Positions 8,794-18,071 of a DNA stretch of 64,000 nucleotides are shown piece after piece. Position 1 is the stretch's first letter. Each line of letters opens with the position of its first letter. A program made the translations under genes and the position numbers. The notes under the pieces were generated by a model. That model was not told the origin of the DNA, ran no database searches, and saw only the letters and a list, made by a program, of their open reading frames with translations. Origin of the DNA: UBA3537 sp965658025 (lineage in GTDB: Bacteria; Bacteroidota; Bacteroidia; Flavobacteriales; Flavobacteriaceae); assembly GCA_965658025.1 (NCBI GenBank), contig CBFHQL010000001.1:62001-126000 (forward strand), read 5' to 3'.

Positions 8794-10618
8794 GTTTTTC
8801 TATACTTAAGCTATTATTTTTCTTATTAATATCGGCAACTTTTTGTTCAGGATCAATTTTGACTTGTTGAATATCACTATTGTTTTCGACTGCAAATGAA
8901 TAGGTTGGATAGGCCCACGCCCAATCATTCAAAATTTTGGTAGATTTTTGTACGGGCTTTTCGCCGCGCATCATTTGTATAGGGATGTAAAACCTTTTTT
9001 TGTTTCCATCATTAAAAGTAACCTCAACCTCAACAGGCATTGGCATAATCCCTATTCGCTCCAGAGTAATCTCTTTATTTTGTCCTTTTTTCTCAATTGA
9101 TTTTACAGCATAATCAATAGTATTGTTTGTTTTAGTCCAGTCGGTCAAATACCAATCAAGTTCGAGTCCAGAAGTATGCTCTGCACACCTTATAAAATCA
9201 TTTGGCGTTGGGTGTTTAAAGGCCCATAAATCATAGTATTTTTTAAGTGTTTTGTTAAAAGCATTTTCACCGATAATATACTTTAATTGTCGTAAAAAGA
9301 TAGCGCCTTTTACATAAGAGGCCACACCGTATGCTGCGTTATAGTGGTATCGGTCTGCATGTGTGCTTTGCGGTTGTTCTTTTCCGCTAAGAACCAAACC
9401 CGTGTAGCGTTTGTATGCGTTTTCAAAATATTTTTTTTCATCAACCCCAACAACCGCAACTTCTGCCATCGTACAGATGTATTCTGTAAACCCTTCATCC
9501 ATCCAAGGGTGTTTACCTTCATTGGTTGCCATCAAGAACTGAAACCACGTATGAGCAAGTTCGTGAGATGTCACTCCTACGAGACTCTCAAAACTACGTT
9601 TTCCAGTAATGAGCGTGCACATTCCATATTCCATCCCACCATCTCCACCTTGTATAACAGAGTATTGTTCATATGGGTATGGCCCTATGTTTTCACTAAA
9701 AAAAGCCATAAGCTTTTCGGTGATGGGCTGTAAATCTTTCCAATATTTTTTATACTCTTCTTCAAGTGTATTTTTATAATAAAAATGAAGCGTTGGCCCA
9801 TTATCTATTTGTAATATATCATGAATATAATCTGGGTCTGCAGCCCACGTAAAATCATGAACATTTGGCGCTACAAAATGCCATGTGTTTGTTTTTTTAT
9901 TTCTTTTTTTAGACTTAGGTGTAATTTTTATGTCTTCAGCATTTTGCAGGTATCCAGTTCCGCCCACTATGTATCGGCTGTCAATATTCAATTTAAGCTC
10001 AAAATTTCCCCAGACACCATGAAATTCTCTACCAATATAAGGATCGGCATGCCACCCCTCGAAGTCGTACTCTGCTAGCTTTGGATACCACTGCGCCATG
10101 GACAGCGCAACACCCTCAGCGCTATTTTTTCCCGACCGCCTTACAATAAGCGGCACTTGACCTTCAAAGGCCATTTCAAAGGTGGTTTGCTCACCAGGAG
10201 CTATTGGCCGATTAAGATCAACCTCCAAAATTGTTCCTACGACTCTTGTGTTTAATTTCTTTCCGTTTTGAACCAAATCATGGACAACCAAATACCCTTG
10301 ATCTTCTTTTGATAAGTTTTGAATCCTGTTCATCACTCTACTGTCCGGGTCAGTTATTGTCCGGGAACGCACATCCATTTCACTTTCAGGTTGAAAAGCA
10401 TTAAAATACAAGTGAAAAAATACCTTATTTAGTGTGTCTGGAGCGTTGTTGGTGTAAACTATTTTTTGGGTTCCGGTATAATTAAATGTTTCCACATCCA
10501 TTGCCACCTCCATTACGTAATCGACATGTTGTTGCCAATAGCCCACACTGTTTCTTTGTGCAAAGCAAATGGAGCTATACCCAAGCATAAAAATTAGAAT
10601 AATCAATGTTTTTTTCAT
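8774..10618 (-). CDS. M1 family metallopeptidase
   Basis: A 614-residue exported zinc aminopeptidase of the gluzincin M1 family. Residues 1-20 are a signal peptide (ending S-I-C-F-A). An N-terminal beta domain is followed by the catalytic domain with the exopeptidase motif G-G-M-E-Y (327-331), the zinc ligands H352-E-x-x-H356 and the third ligand Glu375 in W-M-D-E-G-F. The C-terminal helical domain is shorter than in PepN. It likely trims peptides in the periplasm or outside the cell; no type IX secretion C-terminal domain is visible. It starts 10 bases after the S8 peptidase gene and overlaps rnpA, fitting one operon. Confidence 0.93.
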   Translation of the reverse strand: MKKTLIILIFMLGYSSICFAQRNSVGYWQQHVDYVMEVAMDVETFNYTGTQKIVYTNNAPDTLNKVFFHLYFNAFQPESEMDVRSRTITDPDSRVMNRIQNLSKEDQGYLVVHDLVQNGKKLNTRVVGTILEVDLNRPIAPGEQTTFEMAFEGQVPLIVRRSGKNSAEGVALSMAQWYPKLAEYDFEGWHADPYIGREFHGVWGNFELKLNIDSRYIVGGTGYLQNAEDIKITPKSKKRNKKTNTWHFVAPNVHDFTWAADPDYIHDILQIDNGPTLHFYYKNTLEEEYKKYWKDLQPITEKLMAFFSENIGPYPYEQYSVIQGGDGGMEYGMCTLITGKRSFESLVGVTSHELAHTWFQFLMATNEGKHPWMDEGFTEYICTMAEVAVVGVDEKKYFENAYKRYTGLVLSGKEQPQSTHADRYHYNAAYGVASYVKGAIFLRQLKYIIGENAFNKTLKKYYDLWAFKHPTPNDFIRCAEHTSGLELDWYLTDWTKTNNTIDYAVKSIEKKGQNKEITLERIGIMPMPVEVEVTFNDGNKKRFYIPIQMMRGEKPVQKSTKILNDWAWAYPTYSFAVENNSDIQQVKIDPEQKVADINKKNNSLSIEKREKTER

Positions 10619-10628
10619 TTCAATAGAG

Positions 10629-12242
10629 TTATTTAGATTGTTGAGAAGCCATTATTAAGGCATTGTAGGCATTTACTAATTTTTCCGATTTACTAAGCGT
10701 ATTAAATTCGACAACACTTCCATCCTCAAGACTCACCTTTTTATTAATAGGCAAACCAGATTCCATTATGATTTTTTTCACCTGTGCGGCTTTTAAATTA
10801 GGGTATTGAGAAAAAATAAGAGCAGCAATACCAGCGACCAACGGGGCGGCCATGGAGGTGCCTTGTGCAAACTCGTATTTATTTTTAGGATAGCTTGAGA
10901 AAATTTGTTCGCCAGGCGCAAAAACATCTACACTGCTTTTTCCGTAGTTAGAGAACCCTGCCACTAAGCCAGAGTCATAGTTGTATGTTGAAGCACCAAC
11001 TTTTAAAAAGGTGTCAGAAACTTCTACACCTGTTCCAATTTGATCATCAGGGTAGTTTTCTACTTCATCAGTATTACTGCCATCGTTTCCGGCGGCAGCC
11101 ACAATTAAAACATCGTTTTTTCCAGCATAAGTAATAGCATCTCTTACCCAATCGCTATGGTCTGAAAATCCTTTTCCAAAACTCATATTGATGACTTTTG
11201 CACCATTATCTACAGCGTAGTAGACCGCTAAAGCAACATCTTTATCATACTCATCGCCATTGGGCGTATTCCTAATTGCCATTATTTTTACGTTATCAGC
11301 CGCACCATTTATACCTATTCCATTGTTTCTCTTAGCAGCAATAATTCCTGTTACGTGTGTACCGTGGCTACGGCCTTCCTTAGGCATAACATTGTTATTG
11401 CCATAATCTTTATCGTTTAAATCATTAGGGTTGTCATTTACAATAGACCGTCCATCATAATCAATATTGAGATGATAATCCAGACGCTCATTAAAAGATT
11501 TTAAATCCTTTCCAAGATCTTTTTTAAGATCGGCAATGGACTCATAGCCAAAACCATAGGATTGTTTAATTATGCTGAGGTGTTGTCTTAACGTCGGGTC
11601 TTTTGTGGTAATTTCATATATATCTTTTTTGGTAAAAGAATCTTTTTTTAGGTAGTCCAAAACAGCTTTCTCAGAAGCATTTACTTGCTCCAGAATTGAA
11701 CCATACTGTTGTTTTAATCCAATGTATTTGACCCTTTCTTTACGGTGCAAATCTTCGGCTTCGCTATATCTTGGGTGTGCGTCGTTTTTGCTTGCCAACA
11801 ACCGCACATATTCCAATTGCTCATTATTGGCCTCCCCTAAAAAGTTCCATCCGTTTATATCATCTATATAGCCATTTTTGTCATCATCTATACCATTGTT
11901 TGGCACTTCGTCTTCGTTGATCCAGATATTTTCACGAAGGTCTTCGTGTGTTATATCAATACCAGAATCAATAACAGCGACGACTACTGTTTTGCTTTTT
12001 GGTTTTACAATTTTTTCATAAGCAAGATTTAAACTAACCCCTGGAATCGTATCCTTTTTTAGGTCAAAATGACTCCAGTTTTTTTCCTCTTCTTCAGTTA
12101 AGGGAGAGAACTTTATAGGGGTCTGATCAATATTCTCAATAGGTGTAGAGAGAACAGGAGCTGTAGAGCCACAGCTGTTAAACAAATAGAATCCTAAAAA
12201 AATAAGGCATCTTAGGGCATAATTTAAGGTTAAGTGTTTCAT
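10629..12242 (-). CDS. S8 family subtilisin-like serine peptidase (lipoprotein)
   Basis: A 537-residue subtilase. The N-terminus is a lipoprotein signal (hydrophobic core, then F-N-S-C with Cys24). The catalytic triad is Asp92 (V-I-D-S-G), His293 (R-S-H-G-T-H) and Ser463 (G-T-S-M-A-A-P), with the oxyanion asparagine in A-A-A-G-N-D near 386. About 150 residues between Asp and His form a mainly charged helical insertion (about 140-285), longer than in typical subtilisins. There is no T9SS C-terminal domain. The lipid anchor suggests a membrane-attached envelope protease. It lies between the MBL-fold gene (3-base gap) and the M1 peptidase gene. Confidence 0.93.
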   Translation of the reverse strand: MKHLTLNYALRCLIFLGFYLFNSCGSTAPVLSTPIENIDQTPIKFSPLTEEEEKNWSHFDLKKDTIPGVSLNLAYEKIVKPKSKTVVVAVIDSGIDITHEDLRENIWINEDEVPNNGIDDDKNGYIDDINGWNFLGEANNEQLEYVRLLASKNDAHPRYSEAEDLHRKERVKYIGLKQQYGSILEQVNASEKAVLDYLKKDSFTKKDIYEITTKDPTLRQHLSIIKQSYGFGYESIADLKKDLGKDLKSFNERLDYHLNIDYDGRSIVNDNPNDLNDKDYGNNNVMPKEGRSHGTHVTGIIAAKRNNGIGINGAADNVKIMAIRNTPNGDEYDKDVALAVYYAVDNGAKVINMSFGKGFSDHSDWVRDAITYAGKNDVLIVAAAGNDGSNTDEVENYPDDQIGTGVEVSDTFLKVGASTYNYDSGLVAGFSNYGKSSVDVFAPGEQIFSSYPKNKYEFAQGTSMAAPLVAGIAALIFSQYPNLKAAQVKKIIMESGLPINKKVSLEDGSVVEFNTLSKSEKLVNAYNALIMASQQSK

Positions 12243-12245
12243 GAT

Positions 12246-13103
12246 TTAAAATATAGAGTTAAAAGAATGGGTTTTATCTAGCCGAACTCCCTTTTCAGTC
12301 TGTTGGACTGTAATAATTTCGTGTTCAGCGTCGTGCTCCAAAAATAAATAATAATTTTGACTTGCAGCCAGATTGAGAAAAACCTCTTTTTCTTTGAGAG
12401 TGATTAAAGGTCTCGTGTCGTAGCCCATAATAAAAGGTAAAGAAACATGCCCAGCCGTAGGCAATAAATCAGCCATAAAACACAATGTTTTTTCCTTATA
12501 TTTTATCATCGGAATCATTTGTTTGTCGGTATGTCCGTTGGCAAAGAAGATGTCAAAACCTAGAGCGCTGTTTTTTAAAATATCACTTTTTGGGTTTGCA
12601 ATATATTTCAGATGACCAGATTTTTCAATAGGGTTAATGTTTTCTTTCAAGAAAGAGGCCTTTTCTCTTTTGTTTGGGTTTTTTGCCCACAACCAATGAT
12701 CTTGATTGCTCCAATAGGTAGCATTTTTAAAGGTGAGTTGATAGTTCGTTTTGTTTTTATTCCATTCTACACTACCTCCGCAGTGGTCAAAATGTAAATG
12801 TGTTAAAAAAACATCCGTTACATCGTCCTTATGGAAGCCGTGTTTGGCAAGCGCCTGCTCAACACCTTGTTCGCCCCAGCGATAGTAGTAATTAAAAAAC
12901 TTTTCCGACTGTTTGTTTCCCATACCCGTATCAATCAAAATAAGACGGTTGCCATCTTCAATCAAAAGACAACGCGCCGCGATGTCAATCATGTTGTTAT
13001 GGTCGGCTGGATTTGTTTTGGACCAAATCGATTTTGGAACTACCCCAAACATAGCGCCACCATCAAGCTTAAAATTTCCAACGTTTAAAACATAAAGTTT
13101 CAT
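12246..13103 (-). CDS. MBL fold metallo-hydrolase
   Basis: A 285-residue cytoplasmic metallo-beta-lactamase-fold enzyme. The metal motif T-H-L-H-F-D-H-C-G-G covers residues 101-110 (H102, H104, D106, H107). Later ligands are visible as N-G-H-T-D-K, M-A-D-L-L and L-E-H-D-A. There is no signal peptide. The pattern fits the lactonase/glyoxalase-like branch of the superfamily, but the substrate cannot be assigned. Its start overlaps the end of the SulP gene by four bases, so it is translationally coupled to the anion transporter, and the S8 peptidase follows after three bases. Confidence 0.88.
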   Translation of the reverse strand: MKLYVLNVGNFKLDGGAMFGVVPKSIWSKTNPADHNNMIDIAARCLLIEDGNRLILIDTGMGNKQSEKFFNYYYRWGEQGVEQALAKHGFHKDDVTDVFLTHLHFDHCGGSVEWNKNKTNYQLTFKNATYWSNQDHWLWAKNPNKREKASFLKENINPIEKSGHLKYIANPKSDILKNSALGFDIFFANGHTDKQMIPMIKYKEKTLCFMADLLPTAGHVSLPFIMGYDTRPLITLKEKEVFLNLAASQNYYLFLEHDAEHEIITVQQTEKGVRLDKTHSFNSIF

Positions 13104-15292
13104 TGCTCTTCAATTTTGGTTTTTAGACGGCTTCCAAAATCAAGCAGAAGCTTGGTTTCTTTGACACTAGCGATTCTTTCCTTATTAAAAATAATTAACG
13201 CCTCCCCATTGGATTCTACATGATAGTAGGCATTACTTTCAAAAAACCGAACGATATCTGCATTGAAAAAGGATTGGATTTCTTTTTGCTTTTCTCCATT
13301 TAAATAAAATCGTTTCGAAAAGTCATTTTGATTGGGAATATTAATATCCTTTTGTCGTGTTAGTGCATAGAAACGCTCTAAAAGTCCTTCTTTAATTAGA
13401 GTAAATTCAGGTATTTTTTTGCTTAATTTTATATATAACATGGTGGAGCGCACAACTTCTTTTGCAATAAACTCTCCTTCAGAAAATGTAATATCAAAAA
13501 GGGAGCTTCCGCCATTTTCATTAAATAGATGGTTGTACGTGTGTTCAATTTTTTTTGTTTTAAAAAACATAAAATTTTCTAGATGAGAAGCAAAAGATTG
13601 CTTTTCTGGATTGTAGCTCAAATTGAAATTTGAAGCTACTACTTCTAAATCTTTTTGACGCTTGGTTTTGGTGTTGTTCATTAGACTAGGGATTGGCAAA
13701 AGGCGCCTTAAAGCAAATGGATGTTCCGATTTTGCATCTAACATGTCCATGCCAATAATTTCAATATTTCCTCCTTTTTTGTGAAACAGCTCTTGATAGT
13801 CGTGAAGGTTTTCCATAACGGAGTGATCTACAAACTCACACATAGAGAAATCAATTATAACATCGTTTTGCTCCGGAATAACACTTAATTTATTCTTTAG
13901 GTTATTAAAATTTAGAAAGCTACAAAAGTGCTTAACGCTAATAAAATAGTTACCACCTTCCTCTTTATACATCAGGACATTGGGTTTGACAATATTTTTA
14001 ATGAAAAGCGTAATGCTTTTGTTTACAAAAATGTGGATAACAAAGGTTGCAATAAGCCCAGCTAAAATACCAGAAATTAATCCGACTTTTAGGGTTACGA
14101 AAAGTGTAGAAAGGAAAATAATAATTTGCTCTCTTCCAATTAAAAACACACGCTTAATCATTTCGGGCGCGGCTAGTTTATATCCTGTATAGACAAGTAT
14201 AGCCATAAGTGCTGAAAGAGGTATTCTAGGAAGTTCTGTACTAAAGAGTAGTATAAAAAGCACTAAGAAACTGGCGTGAAAAAAGTTACCAAAACGATTT
14301 GACCCTCCATTACTGATATTTACCGAACTTGGAGCGATTACTGTGACCACATTAAGCCCACCTAAAAAACCACTAACAACAGTAGACAACCCAAGCGCTT
14401 TTATGTCTTTATTTACGTTAGACCTCCTCTTTTTTGGGTCTAGTTTATCAACGGCTTTAATGCTTAAAAGAGATTCGATACTAGCAATTAAGGTAAGAGC
14501 AACTACACTGCCCAGAAACTCTAGGGTGTATATTTTTTCAAAGTTTGGTTTTGGTAGAGTGTTTATAACCTCAGACAAACTAGGAATGTTAGGCATCATG
14601 TATTTTGGAGAAATTGGATTAGGAATTTTTAAGATAAATTCACAGTAGTAACTAAAACTAATAGAACATATAACGACCCACATTGGCGCTGGTATAAGTT
14701 GCAGGTATTTGTTTCTTATTTTTGAATAAAAAACCATAATAATCAAACTTAACACCCCTGCAATTGCCGCATTTTTTTGGCCCGAATCTGATAGCTGAAA
14801 GGCGGTAATTATTGTTTCAGGAATTGCAATCAAGTAGTCTACGGTATTGTCTTTTAAAATTTTATTACCAAGCATGATATGAAATTGCTTTCCTAAAATG
14901 ATAAGCCCTATTGCCGCTAACACACCCTGAATCGCGGAAGACGGGAAATAATCTGCTAATTTACCAAGCCTCAAAAATCCTAAAATTAGAAGTAAAACTC
15001 CAGAACAAATAATAGCAGCATAAGTGCTCGTTAGGCCTAGCGTTGAAACGGCAACCAACACAACCCCAACAAGCCCTTTTCCAGGCCCTGAGATTGTTAC
15101 AAAACTTCCGCCAAAAACAGCAACAATAACCCCTCCAACAATTGAGGTAATCACCCCAGCTATTGGGGGTGCATCGCAAGCCATCGCAAGCCCCAAACTT
15201 AAAGGAAGCGCAATAAGACTTACCACCAATCCAGAGAAAAGATTTCTTGGAATTGAAGAAATGGCGTGTTTTATGTTGTTTTTTTGTTTCAT
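13100..15292 (-). CDS. SulP family anion transporter with STAS domain and extra C-terminal domain
   Basis: A 730-residue SulP (SLC26-like) permease. The N-terminal part (about residues 10-435) has ten or more transmembrane segments with the family's A-L-P-L-S-L-G-L-A-M-A and G-P-x-x-G-L-V stretches. A STAS domain follows (about 455-550; D-F-S-x-C-E-F-V-D-H-S-V). SulP proteins carry sulfate, bicarbonate or other anions; the substrate here is unknown and no carbonic anhydrase gene is adjacent. About 170 soluble residues follow the STAS domain, which is longer than typical family members. Four-base overlaps with the genes on both sides indicate coupling. Confidence 0.9.
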   Translation of the reverse strand: MKQKNNIKHAISSIPRNLFSGLVVSLIALPLSLGLAMACDAPPIAGVITSIVGGVIVAVFGGSFVTISGPGKGLVGVVLVAVSTLGLTSTYAAIICSGVLLLILGFLRLGKLADYFPSSAIQGVLAAIGLIILGKQFHIMLGNKILKDNTVDYLIAIPETIITAFQLSDSGQKNAAIAGVLSLIIMVFYSKIRNKYLQLIPAPMWVVICSISFSYYCEFILKIPNPISPKYMMPNIPSLSEVINTLPKPNFEKIYTLEFLGSVVALTLIASIESLLSIKAVDKLDPKKRRSNVNKDIKALGLSTVVSGFLGGLNVVTVIAPSSVNISNGGSNRFGNFFHASFLVLFILLFSTELPRIPLSALMAILVYTGYKLAAPEMIKRVFLIGREQIIIFLSTLFVTLKVGLISGILAGLIATFVIHIFVNKSITLFIKNIVKPNVLMYKEEGGNYFISVKHFCSFLNFNNLKNKLSVIPEQNDVIIDFSMCEFVDHSVMENLHDYQELFHKKGGNIEIIGMDMLDAKSEHPFALRRLLPIPSLMNNTKTKRQKDLEVVASNFNLSYNPEKQSFASHLENFMFFKTKKIEHTYNHLFNENGGSSLFDITFSEGEFIAKEVVRSTMLYIKLSKKIPEFTLIKEGLLERFYALTRQKDINIPNQNDFSKRFYLNGEKQKEIQSFFNADIVRFFESNAYYHVESNGEALIIFNKERIASVKETKLLLDFGSRLKTKIEEQ

Positions 15293-16137
15293 CTAATAAT
15301 GAGTACGTCTGTGGGTAGTTCTCCTAAAATATGTTCTATGTCGTGGGGAAATAATCGATCCCAAAAACTTGTTTTCGTAGGAGCGTTCATAACCAATAAA
15401 TCGGCGCGAACAACTTGTGCATAATGCCCAATAGAGTATCCTCTTTTTCCGAAAATAGGTTGAGACTTAATAGTAATGTCTTTTGAATATTCTAAGGGAA
15501 CTTCCTGAAGCAATTTATTTACTCTTTGTTTTTCTCTATGTATTAACCGTTCTCTTATGATAGTAGATTGCCGTAATGTTTTGTCATCATCAACTTTAAT
15601 ATTGACTTCTTCTTGCGACACCTCTTCCACAACGGTTATCTTAGATGCTTTTAGTTTGTGACTCACATAAAACGCAAGACGGATTGTGTCTTGTGTTTTG
15701 GGATCTTTCAAGCCATTGACTACAATATGATTACAGGGTATTCGTTCTACAGATGGGTTGATCAATAGCAAAACAGAGCATGTGGCCTTTCGGGTAATTT
15801 CCCGTGCAATTGACCCTAAGTAATATTTAAAGAAACTTTCTTGCTTAAGCGCCCCTAACACCATTAAGTCAATAGCGTTGTTTTGTATTGACAAGAGAAT
15901 AACTTCTACAGGATTACCAGGGAGAAAAACAACTTTAGAGATAAGCTTGTCTTTTTTGAAAACAGAAAGATGTTCGTCGATGATGGCCTTCTTTTTATTA
16001 TCCTCCTTACCAACATGAATCAAAACAAGCTCACTTTTCATGAAAAGTGCAAGTCTGGCCGCTTCGTAGATATTCGCTTTTAGATTTGGCGAGAACGCAA
16101 CTCCAATACCAATACGATTAAATTGAGTAGTGCTCAA
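15289..16137 (-). CDS. Universal stress protein, tandem Usp domains
   Basis: A 282-residue cytoplasmic protein made of two Usp domains (about 1-145 and 150-282). The first keeps L-V-L-G-A-L-K-Q then G-S-I-A-R-E-I-T-R-K and S-V-L-L-L, which resembles the ATP-binding G-x2-G-x9-G-(S/T) signature only loosely. The second ends L-L-V-M-N-A then D-V-L-I-I-R. It is the first gene of the minus-strand eight-gene block and overlaps the SulP gene by four bases, so it may act on or sense the state of that transporter. A TATTTTTG -7-type element lies at 16186-16193, about 50 bases upstream. Confidence 0.88.
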   Translation of the reverse strand: MSTTQFNRIGIGVAFSPNLKANIYEAARLALFMKSELVLIHVGKEDNKKKAIIDEHLSVFKKDKLISKVVFLPGNPVEVILLSIQNNAIDLMVLGALKQESFFKYYLGSIAREITRKATCSVLLLINPSVERIPCNHIVVNGLKDPKTQDTIRLAFYVSHKLKASKITVVEEVSQEEVNIKVDDDKTLRQSTIIRERLIHREKQRVNKLLQEVPLEYSKDITIKSQPIFGKRGYSIGHYAQVVRADLLVMNAPTKTSFWDRLFPHDIEHILGELPTDVLIIR

Positions 16138-16185
16138 ATTTTTGAATTTTAAGTGCTTTTAAAGATATAGATTTCTTTAAAAATA

Positions 16186-16193
16186 CAAAAATA
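16186..16193 (-). promoter_or_regulatory. -7-type promoter element before the stress-protein operon
   Basis: The minus strand reads TATTTTTG, matching TAnnTTTG, about 50 bases before the universal stress protein start and between it and the lepA stop. No good TTG partner is visible at 17-23 bases, so the match is only partial. It would drive the eight-gene block running down to the OmpA gene. Confidence 0.4.
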
Positions 16194-16207
16194 CTAAAAG
16201 CGTAAGG

Positions 16208-18004
16208 CTAATCATTGAGTTTTAGTACGGCCATGAAGGCTTCTTGAGGGATTTCAACACTTCCAACCTGACGCATTCTTTTCTTCCCTTTCTTTTGGTT
16301 TTCTAGAAGCTTTCGCTTTCGAGAAATGTCGCCTCCGTAACACTTTGCGGTTACATCTTTTCGAACAGCTTTTACGGTCTCTCTTGAGATGATTTTTGCG
16401 CCAATGGCCGCTTGAATTGGGATGTCAAATTGTTGTCTTGGGATAAGCTCTTTAAGTTTTCCACACATTTTTCGCCCAATTTTTTGTGCGCTATCGAGGT
16501 GTATAAGCGCCGATAAAGCATCAACCGACTGTCCATTAAGCAGCACATCTACACGCACCAATTTTGATACGCGCATACCGATAGGGCTATAATCAAATGA
16601 AGCATATCCTTTCGAAACGGTTTTTAGACGATCATAAAAATCAAATACAATTTCGGCAAGCGGCATATCAAAACTAAGCTCCACACGTTGTGTGGTTAAA
16701 TATGTTTGATTGGTAATCTGTCCACGCTTTTCTATACACAATGACATGACGTTTCCAACAAAATCAGATTTGGTTATTATGGTTGCTTTAATATATGGTT
16801 CTTCTATTCTATCCAATGTTGATGGATCAGGAAGATCAGAAGGATTGTTCAACAGAATTACCTCATCTGGCTTTTTTCTGGTGTATGCATGATAAGATAC
16901 GTTGGGCACGGTTGTAATGACCGTCATGTTGAACTCTCGCTCTAAGCGCTCTTGTATAATTTCTAAATGCAACATTCCTAAAAAACCACAACGAAAACCA
17001 AAACCAAGAGCTGCAGAGCTTTCTGCCTGAAATACGAGTGAAGCATCATTCAGTTGTAGCTTTTCCATGGACGCACGAAGTTCTTCATACTCTTCAGTGT
17101 CTACAGGGTAAATTCCAGCAAAGACCATTGGTTTTACGTCTTCAAAGCCATCGACAGCTTCTAAAGTTGGGTTTTTTGCATCTGTAATAGTGTCTCCTAC
17201 TTTTACCTCTCTTGCATCTTTTATACCTGTTATGAGATAACCAACATCACCTGTTTTAATCTCATTTTTTGGGGTTTGTGTCAAGTTGAGTGTACCGACC
17301 TCGTCGGCGCTATATATTTTTCCTGTGGCAATAAATTTCACAGATTGACTTTTCTTTATACTTCCATTGACCACTTTGAAATAGGTTTCCACACCTCTGA
17401 ATGAATTGTAAACTGAGTCAAAAACTAAAGCTTGAAGTGGTGCTTCAGGGTCTCCTTTTGGTGGAGGAATAAATTTAATAATTGCTTCCAAAATAGATTC
17501 AATTCCTAAACCAGTTTTTGCACTTGCAGGAATTACTTCACCAGCATCACAGCCCAAAAGATCAACAATGTCGTCTGTAACTTCTTCAGGATTTGCGCTC
17601 GGTAAATCTACTTTGTTGAGCACCGGAATAATTTCTAGATCATTTTCCAATGCAAGATATAAGTTAGAAATGGTTTGTGCTTGAATACTTTGGGCCGCAT
17701 CTACAACCAATAGGGCACCTTCGCAAGCCGCAATCGAACGAGAAACTTCGTAACTGAAATCTACATGGCCAGGTGTGTCGATAAGATTCAAGGTATATTG
17801 TTCTCCATTATGCTCATAATCCATTTGTATGGCATGAGATTTAATGGTGATTCCACGCTCGCGCTCAAGATCCATGTTGTCTAAGAGTTGATTTTGCTTT
17901 TCGCGCTCTGTTACTGCTCCAGTAAAGTCCAATAGGCGATCTGCCAAGGTGCTTTTACCGTGGTCAATATGGGCGATAATACAAAAGTTTCTTATGTTTT
18001 TCAT
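16208..18004 (-). CDS. lepA: Elongation factor 4 (LepA)
   Basis: A 598-residue translational GTPase that binds stalled or assembling ribosomes. It has G1 A-H-I-D-H-G-K-S-T (about 11-19), the G2 effector R-G-I-T-I-K, G3 D-T-P-G-H, and G4 N-K-V-D. The LepA-specific C-terminal domain is present with S-Y-H-A-Y and the basic G-G-D-I-S-R-K-R-K-L-L-E stretch near 560. The length is typical. It stands apart from its neighbours (70 bases on the downstream side, 67 towards gltX), with a possible promoter upstream. Confidence 0.97.
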   Translation of the reverse strand: MKNIRNFCIIAHIDHGKSTLADRLLDFTGAVTEREKQNQLLDNMDLERERGITIKSHAIQMDYEHNGEQYTLNLIDTPGHVDFSYEVSRSIAACEGALLVVDAAQSIQAQTISNLYLALENDLEIIPVLNKVDLPSANPEEVTDDIVDLLGCDAGEVIPASAKTGLGIESILEAIIKFIPPPKGDPEAPLQALVFDSVYNSFRGVETYFKVVNGSIKKSQSVKFIATGKIYSADEVGTLNLTQTPKNEIKTGDVGYLITGIKDAREVKVGDTITDAKNPTLEAVDGFEDVKPMVFAGIYPVDTEEYEELRASMEKLQLNDASLVFQAESSAALGFGFRCGFLGMLHLEIIQERLEREFNMTVITTVPNVSYHAYTRKKPDEVILLNNPSDLPDPSTLDRIEEPYIKATIITKSDFVGNVMSLCIEKRGQITNQTYLTTQRVELSFDMPLAEIVFDFYDRLKTVSKGYASFDYSPIGMRVSKLVRVDVLLNGQSVDALSALIHLDSAQKIGRKMCGKLKELIPRQQFDIPIQAAIGAKIISRETVKAVRKDVTAKCYGGDISRKRKLLENQKKGKKRMRQVGSVEIPQEAFMAVLKLND

Positions 18005-18031
18005 TAAGTTGAGTGCCTGCTTTTAAGAGCA

Positions 18032-18039
18032 CAAAAGTA
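18032..18039 (-). promoter_or_regulatory. -7-type promoter element of lepA
   Basis: TACTTTTG on the minus strand, 27 bases before the lepA start, matches TAnnTTTG. A TTG at 18055-18057 lies only 15 bases away, slightly short of the usual spacer, so the assignment is tentative. Confidence 0.45.
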
Positions 18040-18071
18040 AGTAAATTTATAAGACAATACTGTTTTTGGTC

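Noticed and set aside
9344..9733. 129-codon plus-strand open frame within the M1 peptidase gene
   Set aside because: It runs opposite to the zinc-site region of the peptidase, and its Cys/Phe-rich product looks like a reading shadow.
14032..14040. TGTGGATAA, a perfect reverse DnaA box
   Set aside because: It is within the coding sequence of the SulP transporter and alone; about one such match is expected by chance in 64 kb of this composition.
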